A stretch of DNA of 26,117 bases, from positions 1-26,117 of the forward strand of contig JAIVFJ010000546.1 in NCBI GenBank assembly GCA_025765615.1, read 5' to 3'. The notes under the pieces were generated by a model. It saw only the letters and a program-made list of their open reading frames with translations, did not search any database and had not been told where the DNA came from. The stretch is from Zopfochytrium polystomum (taxonomy: Eukaryota; Chytridiomycota; Chytridiomycetes; Chytridiales; Chytridiaceae). A program made the position numbers and the translations under genes. This document shows positions 1 through 7,884 of the stretch, piece by piece (position 1 is the first letter of the stretch; every line of letters begins with the position of its first letter).

Positions 1-2
1 CC

Positions 3-407
3 ACTCGACAACGCTTCCCAAACAGCGATCGTTCCGCGGCCTCCACTATCACTCACGTGGTCGGCTGCATCGACGAGCAAATTCGCGGCAAGCTCTGACC
101 ACGTCTCCGAGGTGCCCGCCCCGCACGCCGCCCGAAACGGCGAGGACACCATCACCTGTATGACCTCCCGCACGCCGCACGTTTTTTTTTCTGTCTCCGG
201 GGCAAACACCTCGCCCCTGGTGACCGCGTGTTTATCCAATACTTTCGCCTGGTCACCAGCCACGTCACTGTCTGGTACGAGGCTCACTCGACGCGCAACC
301 GCGAGCGCGGCGTTGTGCCGCCAAAGGATGTGCGCATCGTGAGGGAGCAGTGGGTGGGCTTCGACGGTGTCGGCGATCTTGAAGCTGGTCCGCTGTGTTC
401 GTTGTAA
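3..407 (+). CDS. Partial SH3-like C-terminal region (5' cut by window edge)
   Basis: The frame starting at base 3 is open up to a stop at 99-101 and again from about 102 to TAA at 405-407. The second part contains GDRVFIQYF, then WYEAHSTRNRERGVVPPKDVRIV. A GD-x-V/I strand followed by a W-Y pair and a G-V-V-P-P-x-x-V ending is the usual layout of the second half of an SH3 domain; the first half (the ALYDY/PR..DEL part) is not clear in this frame. A run of nine T at about 181-189 is a likely indel site separating the halves. SH3 domains bind proline-rich peptides. The frame at 1-342 is also open but has low-complexity composition and no recognisable domain. No start is visible, so the gene must begin outside the window. 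The SH3 call is an inference from a short pattern. Confidence 0.35.
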
Positions 408-460
408 TTGTTGAGGAATACTGTGGCCCCTTTCGTGGGAGTTAGATTAAACCACCTGGA

Positions 461-714
461 TCAGGCGTCGAGAGCGAGGTTGATGGTAGTGGCGGGGTCC
501 GGAGCAGTAGAGGAGGCAGAGAGGACGAGTTTGGTGATTGAGGGGAGGGGTCAACGACGCGGCGTCGACGAGGGCGGTCAGGTGCGAGGGCTGGTCTAGC
601 TGGCCAGCGGAGACCTCGTAGTTTGCTTCGACGGCGGCGAACTGGGCCTGATGCGGCGGCGCACTGCTTTGCGGCCTGCAGGACGCGCTGATTGAGGTCG
701 GCAGGCGACGGCAC
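461..714 (-). CDS. Unknown alanine-rich helical protein fragment
   Basis: Not recognised. Three minus-strand frames read on from one another: PADLNQRVLQAAKQCAAASG, then QFAAVEANYEVSAGQLDQPS followed by HLTALVDAAS, then SITKLVLSASSTAPDPATTI and NLALDA before TGA (plus-strand 461-463). The residue pattern (A, L, Q, V heptad-like) suggests amphipathic helices. Two single-base frame changes are needed. No ATG is present in frame; the reading frame opens just after a TGA near 750, so either an upstream exon is missing or this is a decayed fragment. It is convergent with the SH3-like fragment to its left. Function unknown. Confidence 0.35.
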
Positions 715-1013
715 CTTTGATTCCGCCGTAGCCTTTGATGCGAAGGGACAGTGGAAGAGACCTCAATCTCCCTTGAGGGATGCACTCTAGTCTCTTCATC
801 TGGCTTCATACTTTCATACGCTAATATATTGCAACAACTTTCGCACAGTCCGATTACTTAATTCGCAGAAGAAGTGTCCCAAATCCTACAAGTTGGTGGG
901 AGGGTAAAGTAGTAGTAAACCAGAATAATGCCTTGATGAGGTTTCATCGAAATCGCCTGTCCGTCGATTCGCCACTGCCGAAAAGCATGCATGATCCGTG
1001 CATCGGTATCAGA

Positions 1014-1606
1014 TCAACTTGGGGAATAGATCGGCGGAGCCAGCGATGGGGGTTGGTGGATACCGCTCCTCGCCCGGCGAGGCTGACGTTACGGGAGCGT
1101 CAGGGGCCATTGGTAGTGAGGATCTGAGTAAGCTCGATCCCGCCAGCGCCGCTTTCGGGATGTGGCGGCGCTTGTTGAGGCAGCGGAATGGGCGGGGCTT
1201 GGGGAGTATAGGGGTAGCGCATCTTGATCAAAGTCTGTCGATGGGGGCGGCTGGGATGTGATGGGCAGTTCGGTTTGGGCTTGCGATGCGGCAAGGACTC
1301 TTGCTTCGCTGCGGGCCACTGCGTACTGGTACACGCGGCAGTAACATGAGGCCATCAGCACGGAGAGGCCCACGAGGACGAGGACGACTTCGGTGTTGGG
1401 CATTGATCGATGGGTTGCGTTGGCGAGAGGCACTTGCTCCCTTCGGATCGGGACTCGGTGCTGATCAAATGTTCAAACCGTTGCGTCATCACGCCCAGTG
1501 CCACCACAACCACCCCCCAACGATCGTACATGGATGTATTAGGAGAACATTCGGCCATCCCCACATTCGACAAGCAGGTGCGAGCGGAGAAGGGATTATG
1601 ACGCAT
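1014..1606 (-). CDS. Putative membrane protein with C-terminal PPIY motif, tandem paralog 1 (frame-interrupted)
   Basis: The minus strand encodes a hydrophobic segment (RWGVVVVALGVMTQRF) near 1530 and a second, stronger one (TEVVLVLVGLSVLMASCYC) near 1370. A hydrophilic tail follows with DALPLYSPSP, then GGIELTQILTTNGP, then a third frame ending LAPPIYSPS and TGA (plus-strand 1014-1016). Two frame changes of one base join these parts. The gene at 1702-2346 has the same order of elements and a nearly identical 3' end, which supports real coding on this strand. The short basic/polar tail after the last hydrophobic segment is probably cytosolic. PPIY fits the PPxY motif bound by WW domains of Rsp5/Nedd4-type ubiquitin ligases; DALPLY resembles the LPxY variant. 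The N-terminus and start codon are uncertain. No family recognised. Confidence 0.5.
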
Positions 1607-1701
1607 CTATGAGTATTCGTCGAAAATCGCGGGTTGCATTGAAGCAATCGACTGTGTCGCTCGATCCAAAAGCGTGCTACATCCATAATGCGATTGGTAG
1701 A

Positions 1702-2346
1702 TCAACTTGGGGAATACATTGGCGGAGCCAGCGACGGCGCCGGTGGAAACCGCCCTTCGCCGGCCGCCGTTACGTCAGCGCCGCTTGCAGTGACGATCTG
1801 GGTAAGCTCGATCGCGCTTGCTTCGCTTTCGTGATGTGCGAGGTTTAGGGAGGCAACCGCCACCGACGGGGCTTTGAGTGTAGAGGGGCAGCGCGTCTGG
1901 ATCAGAGTGTGCGGCTGGCGCTCGATCCGAGTCTGTCGCTGGCGGCCGGGACGCGGTGGGCAGTTCCTGTGGTTGGGTAGTGGTGGTGGCTGGAAAATGC
2001 GGCATCGGCGCGGACTCTTGCTTCCTTCAGTCCTCGCTGCTCGTCGGCCCAAGCACGAAACGAAGACTGTCAGTACGAAGAGGCCGCCGAGGACGAGGTA
2101 GATTTCGTTCAATGATGGACACTGAGTGCAGGCCATGATCAAGTACAGTATTTGCAAGGTGAAACATAACGTGCCTTGCGCAGTGGCACCCCCAAAGAAA
2201 GCCCAGTCGCTGACGTCAAGCCCTCCACACGGCACATCAAACGAGACAACGAATGAAAGTCCAGCGGCATTCGCTTCACCACGAAAGTTGGCACTTTGCG
2301 CCTTACTGACCCCAATAAGCGTTTCTGACAATCCGATCCCTCCCAA
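1702..2346 (-). CDS. Putative membrane protein with C-terminal PPMY motif, tandem paralog 2
   Basis: A 214-codon frame runs to TGA at plus-strand 1702-1704 and ends LAPPMYSPS. It contains two hydrophobic stretches, around GTLCFTLQILYLIMA and EIYLVLGGLFVLTVFVSCL, then a hydrophilic tail. Within the tail an overlapping frame carries QELPTASRPPATDSD and DPDALPLYTQSP, which match the first paralog (DALPLYSPSP), so two compensating single-base changes lie between about 1830 and 2080. The conserved order is: hydrophobic segment, TM, S/T/P-rich tail, DALPLY, IELTQI, PP-x-Y-SPS stop. No ATG lies at the start of the frame; the first internal one is before ACTQCPSL, and a TAG/intron-acceptor-like site sits just upstream (about 2350). 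It is divergent from the first gene of the eight-cysteine array only about 16 bp away. Likely a plasma- or endomembrane protein; function unknown. Confidence 0.5.
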   Translation of the reverse strand: MGGIGLSETLIGVSKAQSANFRGEANAAGLSFVVSFDVPCGGLDVSDWAFFGGATAQGTLCFTLQILYLIMACTQCPSLNEIYLVLGGLFVLTVFVSCLGRRAARTEGSKSPRRCRIFQPPPLPNHRNCPPRPGRQRQTRIERQPHTLIQTRCPSTLKAPSVAVASLNLAHHESEASAIELTQIVTASGADVTAAGEGRFPPAPSLAPPMYSPS

Positions 2347-2362
2347 ATCCTAAACAACCTGC

Positions 2363-2992
2363 ATGCCGGACCACAGACTGCTTCTAACCGTTGCCATCAT
2401 TCTATCGGCACTGCTGGAAACCATTACAGCAGCTTCCGTCTCGGTTTCTTACGGTCTTCAACACATCCTCGTGCAATGCGCCGTCCGCCAGAGCCGTATT
2501 CACAACCTCTGTCACATCCTGCTCAATGTCCAATTCGTGTGCAGCGAACGCCATTGCAAGAAACACCTTCACCAGCGTCGCGTGCAGCAGCAACCTTTCG
2601 GCTTCAGTCGCAGGGATGGTCCCTCAAGTACTCCACATCTTTCGTTGGGATGATCGTGTACAGCGACAACTCGTGCACCACCGAATTGAGAGGCATCTTT
2701 CTTGCGGCGGATGGAGGGTGCGTGTGTCCTTCGCCGGGCCTGAGCTACCGAGGCAACATCACGGACGGAAAGGGCCGATTTTACTCGTTTTCGGACTCGA
2801 GCTGCACGGTTTTGACTGGATCGTATGGGCCGTTTTCGGCTTCGAGCTGCGGGGGGATCAAGCGGGAATCTGGGCTATGTGGTTGTGACGGCTCCGTCAA
2901 CGAACATTTTAAGTCCGGCGTGGAAAGCGATGCTTTCGACATGGCAGTGGGTGATTCCGCTGGCTTGTGTTACTGTGATCGCACTGAGTTGA
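2363..2992 (+). CDS. Secreted eight-cysteine GPI-type protein, array copy A (three frame changes)
   Basis: Starts MPDHRLLLTVAIILSALLET, a signal peptide, and continues in a second frame (FNTSSCNAPSARAVFTTSVT and following Cys-rich sequence), then a third (FVGMIVYSDNSCTTELRG), then a fourth (GNLGYVVVTAPSTN, tail WVIPLACVTVIALS and TGA at 2990-2992). Each shift moves the frame by +1, as one extra base would. Aligned piecewise, it follows the intact copies B and C: the same cysteine order, the VG-x-I-Y-S-D-x-x-C-T-T-E-L core, the GYVVV strand and a hydrophobic C-terminal tail without basic residues after it, as in GPI-attachment signals. Removing three bases gives 208 codons, near the 202 of B and C. 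It is either a pseudogene or mis-sequenced. Confidence 0.6.
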
Positions 2993-3160
2993 AACCTCGA
3001 GGGTTTTACTCTCGGCTCTGGAGCGGTCACAGAAATGTCGGATTTGTTTTTGTTTTGGTCCTTCACCTGCGCCATCAGACACTCCCAATAGACGGGTCGG
3101 ACCTTGACCTCATACATCCTTCCAGCCCCATCGAGCCCCATACCGTTTTCGCTGGACAAC

Positions 3161-3769
3161 ATGATCACAGCGCTTTCAATCATTCTTTCGCTCATCTCCG
3201 CAAGCACCGTCCACGCCTTGACCGCCGTAAACTACTACAGCACCGCCGGCTGCGCAACACCACTCGGCTTCACAAGCACCACCTCCCTCTCCAGCAGCTG
3301 CACGCCCGCATCCTGCTCCGCAAACCCACTCAACCCAAGCTCTTTCCAGACGACCACCTGCCCTTCCTCGAGCAGCATCGATTATGCCGCAACGCTCCTC
3401 GGAAAAGGCACGTACGTCGGCGTGATCTACTACGCCGATCTCGCCTGCACGACCGAGCTGACAAGCTACTTTTTTCTCGCGGACGGCGTCACGTGCGTGT
3501 GGGCGAATGCGGCGGGTTATAAGGCGTCGATCGTCAATGGAAGGGGAACGCTGGCTTCGTATACGACGAGGGACTGCTCCGGTGTGGCGGCGTCGAGCGA
3601 TGCTAATTTTGCGACCACAAAGTGCGGGAGTGGGCTGACCGCCATGAGGGGTTATGTCGTTGTGAGTGCGGGGTCGGTGATTGGCAAAGCTCAAGCAATA
3701 AGGAGTGGGATAACCGCCCCGGTCGCTGCCGTTGCTGCAGCTGCTTTTGTTGTTGCCGCCATGGCTTGA
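3161..3769 (+). CDS. Secreted eight-cysteine GPI-type surface protein, array copy B (intact)
   Basis: An uninterrupted 202-residue frame. Residues 1-19 (MITALSIILSLISASTVHA) are a signal peptide. The mature part has eight cysteines at 31, 47, 52, 67, 96, 112, 139 and 155, and a central conserved stretch GKGTYVGVIYYADLACTTEL. GYVVVSAGSVIG then leads to an alanine/valine-rich hydrophobic tail (VAAVAAAAFVVAAMA) ending at the stop, which looks like a GPI-attachment signal. A start 57 bases upstream in frame is possible, but the internal ATG places the signal peptide at the N-terminus. Four paralogs lie in tandem on the same strand. Eight cysteines suggest four disulfides in a small extracellular domain. 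No named family recognised; a role at the cell surface or wall is inferred from the signals only. Confidence 0.8.
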   Translation: MITALSIILSLISASTVHALTAVNYYSTAGCATPLGFTSTTSLSSSCTPASCSANPLNPSSFQTTTCPSSSSIDYAATLLGKGTYVGVIYYADLACTTELTSYFFLADGVTCVWANAAGYKASIVNGRGTLASYTTRDCSGVAASSDANFATTKCGSGLTAMRGYVVVSAGSVIGKAQAIRSGITAPVAAVAAAAFVVAAMA

Positions 3770-3977
3770 TTCCCATTTAGATTAAACGACGTGCAAAATA
3801 ATGACCTTCACATTTAGCACCACTCGAAGGCTTTGGATGTGGGAAATTACTTTCAGACCGAGATCTGAATCTCTTGTGGCGTTGCTTACTTCATTAGGGA
3901 TACCATCCTCCGATCCACTGTACCCTTCTAGAAACCAGAAGAAGTCGCGACAAAAGGGCCACTGTTTCTAATCTAGA

Positions 3978-4586
3978 ATGAAAATCATATATTTCCCCCT
4001 TCTTTTGCCTCTCGCATGGCAAGTGAATGCTTGGACCGCCGCTACCTTCCACAGCACAGCATCATGCAGCTCCCCGCTAGGCTTTCTCGGGTCATCAACC
4101 GTTGACAGCCTGTGCCTGCCCCTCCTTTGCGGCTCCGTACAAGCCAACACAAGCTCCCACGGCGCGGTGACCTGCCCACAGTCCAAAAGCTCCGAGTTTG
4201 CAAAGCAACTGCTCGGGTCACGAAGCTACGTCGGGGTGACATACTACTCCGACTCCACGTGCAGTTCTGAGCTGGCGAGCACGTTCCTCGTTTCGGACGG
4301 CAGCTGCGTTTCGACGAGCGCCGTCAGCTTCAAGGCGACCGTGGTCGACGGGAAAGGGAGCATCGTCTCGTACTCGAGCCCAGACTGTTCTGGATTGATC
4401 CTGGCGACAGAGTCCAACTTCACGAGCACGGGATGCCTCGCTGGCTTTGGTAACGGCAAGGGATTCGTGGTGAGCGGTAGCCGCTCGGTCACCCGTGGCC
4501 GTTCTGCAGGCCCAGTCACGTTGTCTTTCGTTGCCACAGTTCTGGTGGCTGCGGGAGTGACCACTCTGCTCGAACGATCAGCTTGA
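3978..4586 (+). CDS. Secreted eight-cysteine GPI-type surface protein, array copy C (intact)
   Basis: An intact frame of exactly 202 residues, the same length as copy B. Signal peptide MKIIYFPLLLPLAWQVNA, then WTAATFHSTASC and eight cysteines at the same spacings as copy B. Core SRSYVGVTYYSDSTCSSELA; later KGFVVSGSRSVTRGRSAGP and a hydrophobic C-terminal segment VTLSFVATVLVAAGVTTLL. The tail ends ERSA, so a short single TM or a GPI signal are both possible. Several N-x-S/T sites are present (for example NTSS, NFTS). The 208 bp between B and C hold no other frame. Sequence divergence between B and C is large outside the cysteines and core, so the duplication is not recent. Confidence 0.8.
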   Translation: MKIIYFPLLLPLAWQVNAWTAATFHSTASCSSPLGFLGSSTVDSLCLPLLCGSVQANTSSHGAVTCPQSKSSEFAKQLLGSRSYVGVTYYSDSTCSSELASTFLVSDGSCVSTSAVSFKATVVDGKGSIVSYSSPDCSGLILATESNFTSTGCLAGFGNGKGFVVSGSRSVTRGRSAGPVTLSFVATVLVAAGVTTLLERSA

Positions 4587-5121
4587 TCGGTGCGAACAAT
4601 TCGGCTGTTACTTTTTCGTGTTTTTTTATTATTTCTTTTTTTCTTCTCTTCTTTTTTTTTTTTTTTTTTTCGTTTTTGTGGAAACGTAAGCGTCGGTTTC
4701 GCGAGATCCTCTCTTCTCTTTCTTCGTTCTTTGTTTGTTTTAGTTCCCCATTCCCAGACAATTCTGAGGTCACCAAATATGAATATCGAAAGAAAAAACA
4801 GGAAAATCTTCTCTTTTGTAAACACAAAAAAAAAAAAGAAAAAACAGCCCAAACAACAACCATCACTCATCACTGCAGTCAGCGGCCCCGTCCACGAACC
4901 CTTCTCGGTGAGGCTGCCGTTCGATAGAGCAACCCCACCCCCGTCCTCTTCCTCCTCCTCCTCCTCCTCCTCCTCCTCCTCGCACCATCCGTTCCTCCCT
5001 TCCTCTCCCTCCGCCTTCCGACGTCTGCTCTCTTCTTGCAAAGGCTAACACAGAAGCATCTTGCTGTTCCCTTTCCCCCTCCTTTGTACGAGCAGCCACT
5101 CCATCCCAAAAACAACGAAAA
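4587..5121 (+). other. Intergenic spacer between array copies C and D with pyrimidine tracts
   Basis: No convincing gene. The plus strand is strongly pyrimidine-rich: a run of 19 T at 4652-4670, further T-rich blocks, then a TCC/CTC microsatellite (about 4951-4981) and C/T-rich sequence up to the ATG of copy D. This probably holds the terminator of copy C and the promoter and 5' UTR of copy D. Long open frames over this stretch on both strands (poly-Lys/Glu or poly-Ser/Phe) are products of the biased composition. Confidence 0.6.
4951..4981 (+). repeat. (TCC)n trinucleotide microsatellite
   Basis: About ten uninterrupted copies of a TCC/CTC unit lie some 140 bp upstream of the copy D start, in an otherwise C/T-rich leader. 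It may act as a pyrimidine-rich promoter element or simply be a length-variable repeat. Confidence 0.9.
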
Positions 5122-5732
5122 ATGATCTTCTCGACTGCAACCTTGGCCCTCGTCCTCCTGGCTGCCGGCTCCGTCAACGCCTGGACCGCTACCAACTTCT
5201 ACAGCGCCGCGGGTTGCGCCACGGCCCAAGGCTTCACTGGCAGCACGCTCCTCTCCAGCAGCTGCGTGGCCGCGACCTGTGCAGTCAGCTCCCTTAACTC
5301 GGCGTCCTTCCAGTCGACGACCTGCCCGACCTCAAGCAGCAGCGACTACGCCGTGACCCTGCTCGGAAAGGGCACCTACGTCGGCGTCATCACCTACTCC
5401 GACCTCGCCTGCACCACCGAGCTGTCAAGCTCCTTCTTCGTCGCGGACGGCACCACCTGCGTGCGTGGCTCAGGTCGTGAGCTACAAGGCGTCCATCACC
5501 AACGGCAAGGGTACTATCACTTCATACACCACCACGGACTGCTCTGGCAACCGGCATCACCACGGACTCCAACTTTGCGACCACCAAGTGCGGTAGCGGC
5601 ACGACCGCCCTGAAGGGTTACGTCGTTGTCAGCGCGGGATCAGTCGTGGGTGGCGCTGCCCCCAAGATGGGCAAGGTTGCACCAGTGGCTGCTGCGGCCC
5701 TTGCGGCGGCTGCTGGGGTCATGATGGCTTAA
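5122..5732 (+). CDS. Secreted eight-cysteine GPI-type surface protein, array copy D (two +1 frame changes)
   Basis: MIFSTATLALVLLAAGSVNA is a signal peptide, followed by WTATNFYSAAGCATAQGF and the family core GKGTYVGVITYSDLACTTEL. The frame breaks just after DGTTCV (about 5463), resumes as SYKASITNGKGTITSYTTTD in the next frame, breaks again after CSGN (about 5551), and ends in a third frame with GYVVVSAGSVVGG and tail APVAAAALAAAAGVMMA before TAA at 5730-5732. Both breaks look like one extra base. Dropping them gives 609 nt, exactly the 202 codons of copies B and C, and restores the cysteine spacing. No splice-sized intron fits, so this is a sequencing error or a very young pseudogene. Closest relative in the window is copy B. 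Confidence 0.75.
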
Positions 5733-5940
5733 ATAATGAAGAAGCTTCCTTTCTCTCACATCGATTATTCTCGTTGGCTTTTTTTTTCCTTTTATTTTTT
5801 TTTCTTTTGCGGCTTGCAATGATGTTTTGGTTGGTTGGTCCCTCTCTGCGTGTTTGTTTGGATGGTGTTGCAGTGCAACGAAAGGAGGCAAATAGACAAA
5901 TTTTGAGACAATTCTTTTGAGCAAAGAAGCAATCAACCGC

Positions 5941-6605
5941 ATGCTCATCCTTCTTCCTCTCCTCATCCTCCTCATTGGACGAAAATTCCGCCAGAGCGGC
6001 AAACACAGTAAACTCGACCGCCTACAACACCTCGCTCACAGCAACTCACTTCTACAACACCCTCCTGCTCCCTTGCGTCCTTGGTCGGCATCAGCACAAC
6101 CTCCTTCCGACGCACCGTAAACTGCACCGCCAACACCACATGCGCGCCCAACGTGCTCAACCCCGCCAACTACTTTGCGAACCGCGCCTGCACCGCCCAA
6201 AACCAAACCAGTCTTGACTACGCACAGTCCGTCTTTGGCAAGCAGACCTATGTCGGCGCCATCGTCTACGCCGACGCGGCCTGCGTCTCCGAGGTCTCGG
6301 CCCGCTTCGTCCTCGCGGACGGCAGCTGCGTGCCCGGCGGAACCCTGTTTTCGTACAGGGCCTCCGTCGCGGGCGCTAAAGGGACGCTGCAAGGGTTCGC
6401 GACGAGGAATTGCTCGGGGACCGCCGTGACGCAGGAGGGGACGTTTGCGACGACGCGGTGCGGGGCGGACAAGACGGCGATGATGGGGTATGTTGTTGTT
6501 GTGGGTGGCAATCTGGTGGGGAGGGCCGCGGCGCGACCTCGCGCGGTGTGGACGGCCGTGGTGATCGGCTTGGTGACGGCGTTCGCGACGTGGTTGGTTT
6601 CTTAG
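5941..6605 (+). CDS. Secreted eight-cysteine GPI-type protein, array copy E (divergent, frame-interrupted)
   Basis: The main frame (about 6081-6605) encodes a family member: CTANTTCAPNVLNPANYF, then SVFGKQTYVGAIVYADAAC, LADGSC, GYVVVVGGNLVGR and a hydrophobic tail AVWTAVVIGLVTAFATWLVS. The first cysteine region lies in a different frame (NTSLTATHFYNTLLLPC, about 6023-6077), and a hydrophobic start (ATG at 5941, MLILLPLLILLI) in a third. Removing one base near 6080 restores the 15-residue cysteine spacing seen in copy B. The signal peptide is unusual, so the true start is uncertain. N-glycosylation sites are frequent in the N-terminal half. It is the most divergent array member and closes the array. 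Confidence 0.6.
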
Positions 6606-6854
6606 GCCTCGCGCGTGGATGGATGGCAGCACGGGGAAAGTATATTAATGGTGGAGGGCATAGACTACATATACAACAAAACAACATCAAGTCTTCGAAG
6701 TCCCAAGTCTTGCTTTCCTTGCGGCTGTCCGTGACGCAATGACAACGTTGATGCCTCGCATGAAGAATCCATTCACAAATGGAAGGATCATCCAATCGAC
6801 TTCTCTCGTGCGTGTGGGTGTGCGTTTCGTTTGTGTGTGGCAAAAACAGATCAG

Positions 6855-7061
6855 TTAAAGCCAGATCAATCGCGATACAATCATACCGAAAACCGTCTTC
6901 AAAGTCTTCAGGGTGGGCAGCCAAGGCTCGATCTTTGCGATCGCTGAAGATGGCTTCTCCGCATGCTCCTCGATCGTCTCCTCGATGTCGTCCTCGATAA
7001 CGTGCTCGATCTCCTCCGCCACAACGACGGTGGCTTGGGCGGTGAGGGAATCCGCGTTCAT
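6855..7061 (-). CDS. Small acidic protein with hydrophobic C-terminus, unknown function
   Basis: A 68-residue minus-strand frame with its own ATG (plus-strand 7059-7061). The N-terminal half is Glu/Asp/Ile-rich (EEIEHVIEDDIEETIEEHAE), probably an acidic amphipathic helix. The C-terminal part is basic to hydrophobic (WLPTLKTLKTVFGMIVSRLI) and could be a short tail anchor. Codon composition looks coding and the protein has no low-complexity shadow character. Family not recognised; a tail-anchored small protein is one possibility. It lies convergent with array copy E and upstream of the 3' end of the BOLA3-like gene. Confidence 0.45.
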   Translation of the reverse strand: MNADSLTAQATVVVAEEIEHVIEDDIEETIEEHAEKPSSAIAKIEPWLPTLKTLKTVFGMIVSRLIWL

Positions 7062-7224
7062 TGTGAAAGGTCAAGAATCTCTGACATGGTGTGGTGGCAT
7101 CTCAAACAAGGATCCCAACGAGCTACTCTACTTTGGGACCTCAGTTTTTATTTGCACTTTAACCAGCAAGACGACGATACGAGCAGTGAGTGTTTGCCCA
7201 CGAGCAGCGAGAAAGGCGAGATCG

Positions 7225-7803
7225 TCAGCGCGGGGAGCTTGAGCGGGCCGAAAAAGCTCTGAAACCATCGAAAAATATACGAACCTCCGTGTGCCCGCTC
7301 TGATCTCCCCGTCGATGGCGTCCATCACCATTCTGTGCTGCTTCACAAGAGGAACTCCTTTGAACTTGGGACTAGCTACTTCAACTGAAGCGAAACGCGA
7401 GAAGCGATCGATGAGAAACCAGAGAGTTTTGAAGCAATCAAATGAAGACTGCTCACACAACCTGCATACATCGCTCCGCAACCCCCTGTCGCAGGAAGCA
7501 CGAGTCAGCCAGAGGGTACAGGGAGCCACCGCATGAAGAGCTCACCGGACACATCGCGCACGTTGAGCTTAACGGGGGAGAGTGCGTTCCGCCAGCTTCT
7601 TAAAGATGACGCGTTCGCCGTCCCGTACCGTCGGCCCCCGACGCCACCTTCAACGGCGGTTCGACGAGAATCGGGCAAGTGGAGATCGCGAAGTCGCGTG
7701 CTGGCGCGAAGGGCTGGCTGGCGCGAGGCGATGCGCTCGGCCGGGGGGAAGGCGACGGTCGATCGCACGGGACAGGGATCTGCGCAGTGGCGCTGTGCGA
7801 CAT
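7225..7803 (-). CDS. BOLA3-like protein (BolA family, mitochondrial Fe-S type)
   Basis: Spliced minus-strand reading: ATG at 7803, a Ser/Pro/Arg-rich leader that could be a mitochondrial targeting sequence, DGERVIFKKLAER, then LSPVKLNVRDVSG | GCGAMYA | VEVASPKFKGVPLVKQHRMV and MDAIDGEIRAG. The D-V-S-G-G-C-G-A-M-Y and K-Q-H-R-M-V signatures are those of BolA proteins of the BOLA3 type, which work with a monothiol glutaredoxin (GLRX5) and NFU1 in late mitochondrial [4Fe-4S] cluster delivery. Introns 7486-7545 and 7385-7461 flank a 24-nt exon carrying GCGAMYA. The C-terminus needs one inserted base to read HTEVRIFFDGF and stop at 7225-7227; another frame change lies just before LSPVK. The invariant Cys and His are both present. 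Confidence 0.8.
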
Positions 7804-7884
7804 GGCTGAAGATTCTCCGTTTCAGGGAAGGAATCTTGTGTGTTCGGACTTGGCCGTCTCCACGACTCCACCAGGGCACGCGCC
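7804..7884. promoter_or_regulatory. 81-bp bidirectional promoter between BOLA3-like and RMI1-like genes
   Basis: The two ATGs (7803 on the minus strand, 7885 on the plus strand) face away from each other with only 81 bp between them, so both 5' UTRs and core promoters must lie here or overlap the coding regions. No clear TATA box is visible. Confidence 0.6.

Noticed and set aside
2476..3522. A 348-codon plus-strand open frame across array copies A and B
   Set aside because: It is a composite: the first part is genuine copy A sequence in one of its frames, the second part is an out-of-frame shadow of copy B (His/Arg/Leu-rich).
4244..5041. A 265-codon minus-strand frame rich in Glu, Lys and Phe
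   Set aside because: It is antisense to copy C and the pyrimidine tracts; composition follows the TCC and poly-T repeats.
5463..5560. Introns as the cause of the frame breaks in copy D
   Set aside because: The interruptions involve a single base each and the intervening sequence aligns residue by residue with copies B and C.
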